Positions 40,982 to 49,784 are shown, counted from the first letter of the stretch. The stretch is 64,000 nucleotides of DNA from Paenibacillus sp. S150 (GCF_019352175.1 NZ_JACBYI010000021.1:35959-99958); one strand, 5' to 3'. Translations and numbers: made by a program. Notes: generated from the sequence alone by a model not told the origin.

Positions 40982-42202
40982 TTGAACCATTCATCTGAAC
41001 GGCTATGGACCTCATCCTTTATCCTGCTTACTCTATGCAATCTGCTGCTGTTCATCGGCCTGCAGATGACGCTCTCCACACTTCCGGCTTATGCCGAGGG
41101 CACGCTGCAGGCTTCTTCCGTACAGGTCAGTCTTGTCACCAGCCTGTTTGCTCTAAGCGCCATTGCATCCCGCCTCTTCTCCGCGAAGGCCATGGAGAAG
41201 GGCGGCCGCAATCTGCTGGTCTTCCTTGGGCTTGCCGTATCGCTTGCCGCGGTAGTCGGCTATTACTGGGCGGGAAGCATTCCCGCCCTCCTGCTGCTGC
41301 GGATGCTGTTCGGCATTGGCTTCGGCATGGCCAGCACCGCCTTTCCGACGATGGCCTCCGATATTATCCCGGTCCGCCGGATGGGCGAAGGCATGGGCTA
41401 TTTCGGCCTGTCCACGAGCCTGGCCATGTCTGCCGGCCCGCTGATTGGACTCAGCCTGCTTCAGGGACCCGGCTTTGGCCCGCTGCTTGTCTGCACAGCC
41501 GGAGTGCTGGCGCTGATTCTTCCGTTCGCCTGCCGCCTGACCGCCGGGCTGCCTGCGCACCACAAGGAGCCGGCTGCCGCACCGGTGTCAGAGCTCAAGG
41601 GCGGGGCCTTCCGCAGACTGTTCATTCCCTGTCTGCTTAATTTTCTGCTGGCCGTCTCCTATGGAGGACTGCTGGGATTCCTGGCTCTCTACGGCGCAGA
41701 GGTTCATCTGGAGCGCATCGCCTACTTCTTTCTGTTCAATGCCGCCGCCATTGTTGTTGTAAGACCCCTGTCGGGCAAAATTTACGACCGCTTCGGGCCT
41801 CCCGCCCTGCTCATTCCGGGGAGTCTTTTCATAGTCGCCGGATTGCTGCTGCTCTCCTTCGCAGCCTCAACAGCCGCACTTTTTCCGGCCGCACTGTGCT
41901 ATGGGATAGGATTTGGCTCCATGCAGCCTGCACTGCAGACCTGGATGATACAATCCGTAGAGCCCCGCCAGCGCGGAATGGCAAACGGCATGTTCTTCAA
42001 CTCGCTGGACCTTGGCGTAGCCGCCGGCTCCATGATTCTTGGCTCCATTGCGCTGTATACCAGCTATGCCGTCATGTACCGTTACTCGGCATTGGCCCCT
42101 GTTCTTCTGCTGCTTATCTATACGGCCGTACTGCTGGTTAAACGCTGCAACAGCCGAAAACCAGCTGCCGGACCTTCCGTAAGCTACCCGGCAGCCAAGT
42201 AG
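40982..42202 (+). CDS. MFS drug/metabolite exporter controlled by MarR
   Basis: 406 residues, 12 predicted membrane helices. The inner loop motif A is degenerate (SRLFSAKAMEKGGRNLLV), motif near helix 5 reads GMGYFGLSTSLAMSAGPLIG, typical of DHA1-type exporters. The start is TTG at 40982, with GGAG 7 nt upstream. Probably exports a hydrophobic compound sensed by the MarR protein upstream. Substrate unknown. Confidence 0.88.
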   Translation: MNHSSERLWTSSFILLTLCNLLLFIGLQMTLSTLPAYAEGTLQASSVQVSLVTSLFALSAIASRLFSAKAMEKGGRNLLVFLGLAVSLAAVVGYYWAGSIPALLLLRMLFGIGFGMASTAFPTMASDIIPVRRMGEGMGYFGLSTSLAMSAGPLIGLSLLQGPGFGPLLVCTAGVLALILPFACRLTAGLPAHHKEPAAAPVSELKGGAFRRLFIPCLLNFLLAVSYGGLLGFLALYGAEVHLERIAYFFLFNAAAIVVVRPLSGKIYDRFGPPALLIPGSLFIVAGLLLLSFAASTAALFPAALCYGIGFGSMQPALQTWMIQSVEPRQRGMANGMFFNSLDLGVAAGSMILGSIALYTSYAVMYRYSALAPVLLLLIYTAVLLVKRCNSRKPAAGPSVSYPAAK

Positions 42203-42257
42203 ATATGGTTGCCCTGTCTGTAAAGGCAGCCCTTCTTCCGAAGCAGCGCACTCTGTT

Positions 42258-43535
42258 TCAGCGGGCGCGCTGCGCAAAGATATGCGGCAGCCGCTTGGCG
42301 GTATGCCCTCCGCCGTCTCCGCCCTTTTCTTTCTTTCCCCGGCTCGGGTGAACTGCGAACAAGGTTAACAGTCCGCCAACAGCACCGGCAGCAGCCAGCG
42401 TGCCGAACAGCAGCCAATGGCCCCGCGACATCAGCAGTGAAACTGCCGGTGGTCCCAGAGATACGCCGATAAACCTCATACTGCTGTAAAGGGAGGTAAT
42501 GGTCCCCCTGTTTTCCTGCTCAATGCCTTCTGTAATCAGCGCATCCATGCAAGGAAGCGATACTCCTATCCCCAATCCGCCCAGGCTCAGAAAAACAATG
42601 ATCTGATAAAGCCCCGCGCCAAACCCCGCAATCAACATGGCTGCGGTAAGGACAAGCATCCCGCCAAAGCCCAGCCATTTCATTCTTGCTTTGCTCTGTC
42701 CGATGACTTTACCGCTTCCGTAGGAGGCCAGACACAGAAGCGCCAGCGGAATTGCCAGCACATAGCCCTTTCTCGCCCCGTGCAGATTATAGCTCTCCTC
42801 CAGCATTTCGGATAAATAGAACAGCACTCCGAACGTAACGAACATGCTGATCCCGCCAATTGCAAAGATCGCGTACAGCCAGCGGCCCTTCTCGCGCAGA
42901 ATGCCGGCGATTCCCGACATGAACTTCCGGACCCCGACGTTTGCCGCCGCCTCCTTGGGCTCCGGCTTGCGCACCAGAAAAGCAACGAGCAGAAAGGAAA
43001 TTGCACACAGTATGGGAATCGCAATGAAAGGCGCGTACCAGAGCACCAGGCCCAGATAAGCGCCCAGAATCGGACTGAGCACCTTGCCGAAGGTATTTGA
43101 GGTTTCAATCAGACCCAGGCTTTTGCTGATCACCTTCTCGTCCTCGAACAGATCTCCTACAAAGGGCAGCACAATCGGAAAAGCGCCCGCAGCGCCGATT
43201 CCCTGCAGCACACGCCCGCCAATGATTATCCAGTAGGCGGTAAGCCCCTCCGCAAACCAGGCTGCAGCCACACAGATCCCGCCTCCGGCTGCGGCGATGA
43301 GCAGGCTGGGAAGAATGACTTTTTTACGCCCGAAGCGGTCCGAAAGATATCCGGCTACAGGAATCATCACAATAGCCATTAGCCCGAATACAGTAATCAG
43401 CATACTTACCTGGAAGGAGCTGATCTTCAGCTCCCGGGAAATCTGCGGCAGCACCGGCAGCAGCATGGAATTGCCCAGCGTCATAACCAGCGGAATGGAC
43501 GCCAGTGCCGCCAGATCCCATTTTCTATCCTTCAT
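42258..43535 (-). CDS. MFS transporter (DHA1-type)
   Basis: 425 residues with 12 membrane helices and a clear motif A after helix 2 (GYLSDRFGRKKVILPSLLI) and motif C-like segment (GLIETSNTFGKVLSPILGAY), which point to an antiporter. It ends convergently 55 bp from the other MFS gene but is not closely similar to it. A basic, Gly-rich tail (RGKKEKGGDGGGHTAKR) is cytoplasmic. ATG with AAGGTGG upstream. Substrate unknown. Confidence 0.87.
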   Translation of the reverse strand: MKDRKWDLAALASIPLVMTLGNSMLLPVLPQISRELKISSFQVSMLITVFGLMAIVMIPVAGYLSDRFGRKKVILPSLLIAAAGGGICVAAAWFAEGLTAYWIIIGGRVLQGIGAAGAFPIVLPFVGDLFEDEKVISKSLGLIETSNTFGKVLSPILGAYLGLVLWYAPFIAIPILCAISFLLVAFLVRKPEPKEAAANVGVRKFMSGIAGILREKGRWLYAIFAIGGISMFVTFGVLFYLSEMLEESYNLHGARKGYVLAIPLALLCLASYGSGKVIGQSKARMKWLGFGGMLVLTAAMLIAGFGAGLYQIIVFLSLGGLGIGVSLPCMDALITEGIEQENRGTITSLYSSMRFIGVSLGPPAVSLLMSRGHWLLFGTLAAAGAVGGLLTLFAVHPSRGKKEKGGDGGGHTAKRLPHIFAQRAR

Positions 43536-43670
43536 GGATTAACCACCTTTATTAGGGTTCGTTATACACAATCCCCCTTATTGTGGTTAGTTCCGCTACC
43601 CTGTATGCACGGCAGCCAAAATACCGCCTCCCGCGATCCCGGGGACGGTCTTCCGGACAACTGTTCCGCT

Positions 43671-46028
43671 TCAGCCCGGCACAGCCCCGGAGGTCACCGA
43701 CTCGCGAGCTTCGGCGGGCAGAAAATGATTGGGCTGTCCCAGACTGTAGATATGCAGCAAATGCATAGCCCGGGTGCATGCGGTATAAAACAGCTTGCGT
43801 TCACTTTCACGGCCATATTTGGCTTCAGAGCCATCATAAATAATGACGGCATCGAACTCCACGCCCTTGGCCAGATATGCGGGAAGCACCAGCGTGCCTT
43901 TTTGAAAGTTAGGGGTTTCCTTGGTCACCAGCCGCACAGGGAGTCTGCTCTGAAGTTCGGCATGCACGCGCGCGCTTTCCTCCGCCGTCTTGCAGATGAC
44001 CGCCACATAATGATAGCCCATGGAATGCAGATTCAGCACATCCTGCTCTATTGAAGCAAGCAATCCCTCTTCGTTGTCCACAACGGTCAGAAGCGGTGAT
44101 TCTCCCCTCCGGTTGAAAGGAACGATCTTGTCGCCTCCGGGAATCATTGAACGTGTGAATTCAACGATCTCGTAAGTGGAGCGGTAGCTGCGGGTCAATG
44201 AGACAACCTCCGTATTCTCCTCACCGTAGATGCTGACCAGCCCGCCCAGATCCCCCAGCACCTCGCCCTGGGCGTATATCGCCTGATTGAGATCGCCGAG
44301 CACGGTCATTTTGGCCCGCGGGAACAGGCGGCGCATGAACTCCAGCTGGAACGGGGAGTAATCCTGCACCTCATCGACAATCACATGGCGGATCAGGGTA
44401 TTGGTGCGGAAGCCCTGGCTCAGCTCCTTCAGATACAGAAAAGGTGTGGCATCCTCGTAGGCCAGCTCGTTCCGGTTCAAGGACGCCACCGTCTGCCGGC
44501 AGATCTGATCCCAGGCCTCCGGAAGCACCCGGCTGCTGCCCAGGCGCTCCATTAAGCCACGGTCTCCAAAAAGCAGGCTGTACAGCCCTTTTACATCCAC
44601 GAACCTTCCGCGCTTGGTCCAGCCGCGCAGCGGCTTCAGGCGTTGGCTGACGATATATCTGGCCAGCATGGTTTTCTCCAGCTCAAAATCATCAAAGCTG
44701 TCATTCCGGCCGCCGCCCTTGCGCCGAAGCATATTGTACGCCCGCTGATAGTCGCTGGAATCCATCAGCTCGATCTGATCCTCCACCCATTGCGACTCCC
44801 GCTCTTCGACACTGAACACAGCGATTTTTTTGAGCAGCCAGCCTGTCATGAGATCAATCCGGTTCGCGAGTTTAATACTGGAATCATAGCTGTAGAATCT
44901 GCGCTCCATGTCTTCCTTGCTGACAACCGTCCGGCCTTGAAAAACAAGCGGCTTAAACAGCATGCCTTCATGCTCCAGAAGATTGACATAACGTCGGATC
45001 ACATCCAGAAAAGCCACTGAGGATTTATAGGCGATTCCCGCTCTTCGCGTGGCCGCCTCCGGCCCTTCCGGCGCATTCAGCAGGCTTTCGGTCTGGTTGA
45101 AAACATCCTCCAGCTCGAACTCCTGACCCAGCCGGTGCTCCAGATACATCTGGAACGTGGTCTGCTGCATGTTTTCTTCCCCCAGTTCCGGAAGCACGGT
45201 GGATACATAGCTGTTAAAAAGCGGATTCGGCGAGAACAGCAGCATCTGATCGGCCTGCAGCACCTCGCGGTATTTATAGAGCAGATAGGCTACGCGCTGC
45301 AGTGCGGCTGAGGTTTTGCCGCTGCCCGCTGCGCCCTGCACAACCAGCATCCGGCTGCGGTCATTGCGGATAATGGCATTCTGCTCCTTCTGGATCGTCG
45401 CAACGATGCTTTTCATCCGGTCGTCCGCGCTGTGGCTGAGCACCTGCTGAAGAAGCTCGTCGCCGATCGTCACCCCCGTATCGAACATGACTTCTATAAT
45501 GCCGTTGTCGATGACAAACTGGCGTTTCAGCTCCATCGTGCCGGAGACCAGCCCGCCCGGTGTTTCATAAGCTGCCGGCCCCGGCGCCCCGTCATAGTAC
45601 AGGCTTGAGATGGGCGCACGCCAGTCGTATATCAGGAAGGTGCCGTCATCCTCCATGAGCGAGCCAATGCCCAGATAGATCCGTTCGGTCCCGGCGTCCG
45701 GCGTTTCCCTGAAATCAATCCGGCCAAAATAGGGGGATACGACAAGCTTTCTATATTTTTTCAGCGCTTTGCTTGACTGCAGATGATGGCGCTCGCGTTC
45801 GTTCAGGATTTGGGCCTGCTGCCGCAGGCTTGTCGAGGTTTCACCCAGATCATCCGGGCTGCTGAAGTTCACTGTAACCTCTTCCCAGAAGTCTTTGCGC
45901 ATATCCACGACATCGCTCCGGTGAAGCCCAAGCTCCCCGGATAACCGCCGGATATGGGCTGACAACAGCTTCGTGATTCTGCTGACCCGCCCCTGCTCCT
46001 CTTTCCATTCGTTATCATGTTTCTCCAC
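43671..46028 (-). CDS. helD: RNA polymerase recycling ATPase HelD
   Basis: 785 residues, a UvrD-like superfamily 1 ATPase. N-terminal helical arm (about 1-95) that reaches into RNA polymerase; Walker A VQGAAGSGKTSAALQRVAYL; Walker B VIVDEVQDYSPFQLEFMRRL; later motifs LTRSYRSTYEIVEF, KGVEFDAVIIYDG and FYTACTRAMHLL. HelD removes stalled RNA polymerase from nucleic acids and aids recycling. Length matches B. subtilis HelD (774). The start is GTG at 46028 with AAGGGG 10 nt upstream. A strong promoter pointing the other way starts only 24 bp from this start codon. Confidence 0.93.
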   Translation of the reverse strand: MEKHDNEWKEEQGRVSRITKLLSAHIRRLSGELGLHRSDVVDMRKDFWEEVTVNFSSPDDLGETSTSLRQQAQILNERERHHLQSSKALKKYRKLVVSPYFGRIDFRETPDAGTERIYLGIGSLMEDDGTFLIYDWRAPISSLYYDGAPGPAAYETPGGLVSGTMELKRQFVIDNGIIEVMFDTGVTIGDELLQQVLSHSADDRMKSIVATIQKEQNAIIRNDRSRMLVVQGAAGSGKTSAALQRVAYLLYKYREVLQADQMLLFSPNPLFNSYVSTVLPELGEENMQQTTFQMYLEHRLGQEFELEDVFNQTESLLNAPEGPEAATRRAGIAYKSSVAFLDVIRRYVNLLEHEGMLFKPLVFQGRTVVSKEDMERRFYSYDSSIKLANRIDLMTGWLLKKIAVFSVEERESQWVEDQIELMDSSDYQRAYNMLRRKGGGRNDSFDDFELEKTMLARYIVSQRLKPLRGWTKRGRFVDVKGLYSLLFGDRGLMERLGSSRVLPEAWDQICRQTVASLNRNELAYEDATPFLYLKELSQGFRTNTLIRHVIVDEVQDYSPFQLEFMRRLFPRAKMTVLGDLNQAIYAQGEVLGDLGGLVSIYGEENTEVVSLTRSYRSTYEIVEFTRSMIPGGDKIVPFNRRGESPLLTVVDNEEGLLASIEQDVLNLHSMGYHYVAVICKTAEESARVHAELQSRLPVRLVTKETPNFQKGTLVLPAYLAKGVEFDAVIIYDGSEAKYGRESERKLFYTACTRAMHLLHIYSLGQPNHFLPAEARESVTSGAVPG

Positions 46029-46051
46029 TGCAATTCATCCCCTTTGGAAGG

Positions 46052-46080
46052 TTGACATTCATCTTATCCCATGTTATAAT
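46052..46080 (+). promoter_or_regulatory. consensus sigma-A promoter, divergent from helD
   Basis: TTGACA (46052-46057), 17 nt, TATAAT (46075-46080): both hexamers match consensus. It directs transcription away from helD into a region with no convincing protein gene. Confidence 0.8.
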
Positions 46081-46086
46081 TAAATT

Positions 46087-46235
46087 GAATAATTATGTTT
46101 TTTGATTGTTTATCTTTTGAATATCTTTTTATTTTAACAACTGCGCTACACTTTTTCAAGCTTTTGATGCAGTTAAATTTATGGTCTGCACAGTTAGAAT
46201 ACTATAATCCGGTCCCTTCAGGGGCCGGATTTTTT
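46087..46235 (+). ncRNA. candidate small RNA, about 150 nt
   Basis: Defined by the consensus promoter at 46052-46080 and an intrinsic terminator at 46207-46235 (ATCCGGTCCC-TTCA-GGGGCCGGAT then six T). The transcript would be AU-rich with several short U-runs before the terminator. One 49-codon frame starting ATG at about 46096 runs through the hairpin, but no ribosome binding site precedes it. No known RNA family is recognised. An untranslated RNA or a leaderless peptide are both possible. Confidence 0.55.
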
Positions 46236-46261
46236 GAAAGATAAGAATTTAAATAAATTCT

Positions 46262-46660
46262 TGTCTTTGGACAAAACGGCTATGCCGTCCTTCACTGGAC
46301 AGCGTAGCTGCTGGGGATTACAGGTGGACGGCTGCCTGCTGTAACCCGGCGGTAAGTCCAAGTGGAAAAAGTGAACTTAATTCTCCCCGCACCCCCTCCT
46401 CCGCAAGCGTTAGTGGGAAAAAGGATACCTAATCCATCCGTTTGCCGCCTTTAGAGGGAAATACGCTTACAATAAGTTTACTTTTTCCCACTAATCCTTT
46501 TACCGTAAGCTTTTCCGTTCATTTAAGTGTACTATTTCCACTTCACTTCTCTGCCCCGGGGTTGCGCTCTTGGTTTACGCTCTTGCGTTGCCGTCCCGGT
46601 TAGTCCTCCCTGATTGCGCGCTTCCTGCTGCAAAACATCACACCTGCAGGTTCAGCACGA
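46262..46660 (+). repeat. dispersed intergenic repeat, copy 3
   Basis: Contains AAAACGGCTATGCCGTCCTT, GGACAGCGTAGCTG, GTCCAAGTGGAAAAAGTGAA, CGCAAGCGTTAGTGGGAAAAAGG, TTTAGAGGGAAATACGCTTA, a shortened TTAAGTGTACTATTTCCACT section and, at the end, CACCTGCAGGTTCAGCACGA, which is shared (inverted) with copy 5. The GC-rich tail of copies 1 and 2 is absent. Confidence 0.7.
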
Positions 46661-46723
46661 TGACCGCGCCTTTCCCCAACTGCATGCACCTTCTCCACAA
46701 TTACCAAAAATCATAAACAACAA

Positions 46724-46778
46724 GTGAAACGGATACCGTCCTTATAAGGACGGCGAAGCCGTTTCCGCTTGTTATATC
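46724..46778. repeat. REP-like palindrome
   Basis: AACAAGTGAAACGG..CCGTCC-TTATAA-GGACGG..CCGTTTCCGCTTGTT forms a long nearly perfect hairpin about 100 bp beyond the end of the ArAE exporter gene. Same core as 19570-19618. May terminate transcription from either side. Confidence 0.65.
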
Positions 46779-46873
46779 CAATATTCAAGGACATCATTAT
46801 CAGCGGCCTGTTAAGCCTTCTTCCATCGAGTCCAGGGGACAACCTGCGCCGGAAACATGGCCGGACCGGAGAA

Positions 46874-47911
46874 TTATTCTTTTTCATCGGCGGCCTGCCG
46901 GTTGATCTGGTCTGCCACCTTGTCCAGACGCTCCAGCTGGTATCCATAATCATAGACTGCCGCCGCCACAACCGACAGCCGCAGCTGCCCGGCTTTCTCA
47001 GGATCATAGCCATTGATCGCCGCTTGCAGGAAGCGGTCGTTATCCCCGGCAAGCGGGCCGCTGTCGGTCGCTCCCGGCTTCAGCTTATCTTCGAATTTGA
47101 GCAGAATAGTCCCATGGTACTTGATCAGCTGCTCCAGGTGACGGTCGAAAAGCTCATCTGTCCGTCCGGTACGTTCGGCCTGAAAATAATGCCGGTCCAC
47201 GGCCTCCAGCACCTCAAATCCCTTCTGCAGTGAAGCCAGCAGATTTTTGTAAACGACCATTTGCCGGGTCTGGCTGTATTTGGCCCTGCGCAGCTGCTTC
47301 TGCTCTTCCTCAAACAAGGCGTATTTATCGGCAAGCGACCGGATTGAGCCTTCCAGGGCGTTCTTCTCGTCGCGGAAGACGCTCTCCTTCATTTCATGCG
47401 ACACCGCGGTCCGCAGCAGCAGCGACAGGCTGCCGAACACATTCTCTATCTGCCGGATGTACTGCTTGCGGGGCTGGGGCGGGAATACGGCGATATTGAT
47501 AATAAAAGCGGCAACAATTCCGGTCAGCGTCAGCAAAAAACGGGTCAAGGCAAATTCCCACTGCCCCGAGGCCTCCATTACCGAGATTACCGTTACCAGC
47601 GTCAGACCGATCGTATCGGCCCGTTTCATTTTCATACTGATCATAATCACCAGAATACATACCAGCCCGACCGCAATCGGCTCATTGGACAGCAGCATTC
47701 CGCCCAGCAGCGCCAGTACCGCACCCATGGTACTCGTCTGAATCTGATCCAGAAAGTACCGCCAGGATCTGTAGATGGAGGGCTGCATCGCAAATATCGC
47801 TGCAATCGCCGCACCCACGGGGGAAGTAAACTGCAAAAGAGCGGATAGATAAAGAGCGAGCGTTACGGCCAAGCCGGTTTTGAGTATGCGGGCGCCAAAT
47901 GCCAAATCCAT
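46874..47911 (-). CDS. aromatic acid exporter (ArAE/FUSC) family protein
   Basis: 345 residues. The N-terminal half holds six membrane helices with FTSPVGAAIAAIFAMQPSIYRSW and RADTIGLTLVTV, typical of the short Gram-positive ArAE proteins (YqjA-like); the C-terminal half is a long cytoplasmic helical domain (KYALFEEEQKQLRRAKYSQT; FEVLEAVDRHYF). Thought to export small aromatic or polyanionic compounds; substrate unknown. AAGGAGG lies close before the ATG, inside the first of two 65 bp-spaced direct repeats. Confidence 0.85.
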   Translation of the reverse strand: MDLAFGARILKTGLAVTLALYLSALLQFTSPVGAAIAAIFAMQPSIYRSWRYFLDQIQTSTMGAVLALLGGMLLSNEPIAVGLVCILVIMISMKMKRADTIGLTLVTVISVMEASGQWEFALTRFLLTLTGIVAAFIINIAVFPPQPRKQYIRQIENVFGSLSLLLRTAVSHEMKESVFRDEKNALEGSIRSLADKYALFEEEQKQLRRAKYSQTRQMVVYKNLLASLQKGFEVLEAVDRHYFQAERTGRTDELFDRHLEQLIKYHGTILLKFEDKLKPGATDSGPLAGDNDRFLQAAINGYDPEKAGQLRLSVVAAAVYDYGYQLERLDKVADQINRQAADEKE

Positions 47912-47916
47912 CCCTC

Positions 47917-48027
47917 CTTAAGTTTTGTGAGCATAGTCTTCCTGAATAGTCGTCGTACAAAACTAGCTCCGAAAGCAGCCGCTTAAGTTTTGTGAGCACA
48001 GTCTTCCTGAACAATCATCGAACAAAT
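47917..48027. repeat. two direct repeats with 65 bp period upstream of the ArAE gene
   Basis: CTTAAGTTTTGTGAGCA(T/C)A followed by GTCTTCCTGAA, a divergent stretch and TACAAA/AACAAA occurs at 47917 and again at 47982, with about 40 of 48 positions equal. The first unit abuts the ribosome binding site of the exporter gene. Could be paired regulatory sites or a recent tandem duplication. Confidence 0.7.
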
Positions 48028-48196
48028 ATGTATATCCTGATCCGCTTTAGTTCATTTCTAATAAGGTACAGACTTTATTACCCAGGAAGCGGGCTGGCGA
48101 ATTTTAGTATGGCTTAAGCAAGCTTTCAGGATTCTTTCAGCTTTCGGGGAATACTGGGTACAGCAGTCCCCAACACATCACAGACGAGGTGAGACC

Positions 48197-48703
48197 ATGA
48201 GCAACAATGTCAAAAGAATTACAGCCTTCGCCGCAGCGATGATGCTCTGCCTGACACCAGCGGCCGCATTTGCGGAGAATGCTGCCGGAAACACACCTTC
48301 CGCTGCGCCGGATGCGGCGGTTCACGCCGAGAATGGACACCGGCATCCACATACGCCGGGCATGGAAAAAGGCTTCCGGGCCGGAGGCGGACATTTCATT
48401 ATCAATGAAACGTCCAGGCTGCTGGAAATGGACCGGACCGAGCTGATCCGCAGCCTCAAGGCGGGCAAATCGCTGTACACGCTGGCCAAGGAGAAAAAAG
48501 GCTGGACCGAGGAGCAGTACATCCAGAAGCTGAGCGATGCAGCCAGCGTGAAGCTTGAAGCGTCCTTGAAGGACGGCGGCCTGACGCAGGATGAAGCCGC
48601 CAAGCTGAAGGCGGGTCTGCCTGCCCTGCTGAAGCTGAATATTGGCCGCATGGCGCATTTTCAGGAATCCAAGACGCCGGAAGCCCCTGCCAAGACCCCT
48701 TAA
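48197..48703 (+). CDS. secreted protein of unknown function
   Basis: 168 residues with a clear Sec signal peptide (RITAFAAAMMLCLTPAAAFA, cleavage after AFA near residue 26). The mature part is His/Gly-rich at first (HAENGHRHPHTPGMEKGFRA), then helical: RLLEMDRTELIRSLKAGKSL, then LYTLAKEKKGWTEEQYIQKL and ASLKDGGLTQDEAAKLKAGL. The L-K-x-G-K-S-L-x-x-x-A-x-E-K pattern is frequent in secreted Bacilli helical-repeat proteins. GAGGTGAG lies upstream of the ATG. Histidines might bind metal; function unknown. Confidence 0.8.
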   Translation: MSNNVKRITAFAAAMMLCLTPAAAFAENAAGNTPSAAPDAAVHAENGHRHPHTPGMEKGFRAGGGHFIINETSRLLEMDRTELIRSLKAGKSLYTLAKEKKGWTEEQYIQKLSDAASVKLEASLKDGGLTQDEAAKLKAGLPALLKLNIGRMAHFQESKTPEAPAKTP

Positions 48704-48761
48704 CTTAAGTGTCCGGCCAGCTCCGGACCAAGAACGCATAACCGGCTGATGTCCTGCCGCC

Positions 48762-48802
48762 AATGCGGATTCCCATGCTTCGCTCGGGGATCCGCATTTT
48801 TT
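48762..48802 (+). terminator. terminator between convergent genes
   Basis: AATGCGGATTCCC pairs with GGGGATCCGCATT, followed by TTTT, just before the stop codon of the convergent PAP2 gene. Confidence 0.8.
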
Positions 48803-49449
48803 CACGGCATCCGCCGCTTCCGTGAATTTCTCCAAGCCTCCAGGCAGACAATACACAGCGTCATCCAGGCGCCGCTGGCCGCATATCCCCCAATCACATC
48901 ACTCGGGTAATGCACACCCAAATAAATCCGGCTCCAGCCGATTCCCCCGGTCATAACCACAGTGAACAGAATCAGCAGGACCCGCTCGAGTCTGCTCCTC
49001 ATATGCCGCCACAGCAGGTACGCGATCACCCCATACAAGGAGAACGCAGCCATGGAGTGGCCGCTCGGAAAGCTGTAGCCTGCCTGCTCGATCAGCCGGT
49101 GCACATTGGGGCGCTCCCGGTGAAACCATAGCTTCATCAGTGTATTCAGCTTCTGTGAGCCTAATGCAACTACGAGAAACAAAGCCAGCTCAATGCGGTG
49201 CTTCAGCACAAAGAAGAGCAGAGCCGCCGTCAGCAAAGAAATTCCGATCGCAAGCCTTGAGGAACCCACCAGAGACAATCCTTTGGCCAGCGAGGTCAGT
49301 GGCGGGGATTCCGCAGATTGTACGGCATGAATGATGAAGTTATCAAATGCTGCGATTCTGTCCAGCTTCACGAACACGGCAATCGCCGCAAAAACAAGCA
49401 GAAACCACAAAAAAAACAGAAAACCTTTGGACCAGCGTTGGTCTTTCAG
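48802..49449 (-). CDS. PAP2-family membrane phosphatase
   Basis: About 215 residues with six membrane helices and the three phosphatase motifs: KLWFHRERP, the PSGHS box in YSFPSGHSMAAF, and SRIYLGVHYPSDV with the catalytic His. Members dephosphorylate undecaprenyl pyrophosphate or phosphatidyl glycerol phosphate; the short size fits the bacterial UppP-like/BcrC group. No ATG is well placed: TTG at 49410 lacks a binding site and would cut into the first helix, whereas CTG at 49449 has AAGGGGG 7 nt upstream and gives MKDQRWSKG before the helix. I use the CTG start with caution. Confidence 0.82.
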   Translation of the reverse strand: MKDQRWSKGFLFFLWFLLVFAAIAVFVKLDRIAAFDNFIIHAVQSAESPPLTSLAKGLSLVGSSRLAIGISLLTAALLFFVLKHRIELALFLVVALGSQKLNTLMKLWFHRERPNVHRLIEQAGYSFPSGHSMAAFSLYGVIAYLLWRHMRSRLERVLLILFTVVMTGGIGWSRIYLGVHYPSDVIGGYAASGAWMTLCIVCLEAWRNSRKRRMP

Positions 49450-49562
49450 TTGAATTCCCCCTTGTCAGTTGCTAAAGCCGGGTGACCCGATTTCCAGTGG
49501 AGGCCTTTCCCGTGGTATACTCTATTTTGAAGTTAATTCATAAAAAATGGAGTGCTGCCAAA

Positions 49563-49784
49563 GTGGAAACTCTGAAATTACAGGAGCGTTTGTTGAACCA
49601 ATGTATCTCAACCAAGGTTCCCGTGACGATTTTTACTACCAATGGAGTCAAAATGCAGGGACTCGTAACTTCCTATGACACTTATACCATCACTTTGCAG
49701 GGCCAAGGTGACGGCAGACAAAATGTGCTCTTCAAATCGGCCGTATCCACAGTGGTGCCGCTGAAGCCTGTTTCGCTCAAATAA
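49563..49784 (+). CDS. orphan Hfq-like Sm-fold RNA chaperone, divergent
   Basis: 73 residues from GTG at 49563 (TGGAGTG 8 nt upstream). The Hfq pattern is clear: N-terminal helix LQERLLNQCISTKVP, Sm1 VTIFTTNGVKMQGLVTSYD and Sm2 NVLFKSAVSTVVP. The length is typical of Firmicutes Hfq. Several RNA-binding residues differ from E. coli Hfq: Tyr55-Lys56-His57 is replaced by Phe-Lys-Ser, Gln41 by Thr, and the rim arginines by neutral residues. The usual neighbour miaA is absent, so this is probably a second, stand-alone Hfq. A strong terminator follows. Confidence 0.85.
   Translation: METLKLQERLLNQCISTKVPVTIFTTNGVKMQGLVTSYDTYTITLQGQGDGRQNVLFKSAVSTVVPLKPVSLK

Noticed and set aside
43671..46028. UvrD/Rep-type DNA helicase
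   Set aside because: The N-terminal arm, length and absence of UvrD-specific C-terminal motifs fit HelD better.
46096..46245. 49-codon open frame within the candidate small RNA
   Set aside because: No ribosome binding site, runs through the terminator hairpin and has an AT-driven Phe/Leu-rich composition; kept only as an alternative explanation.
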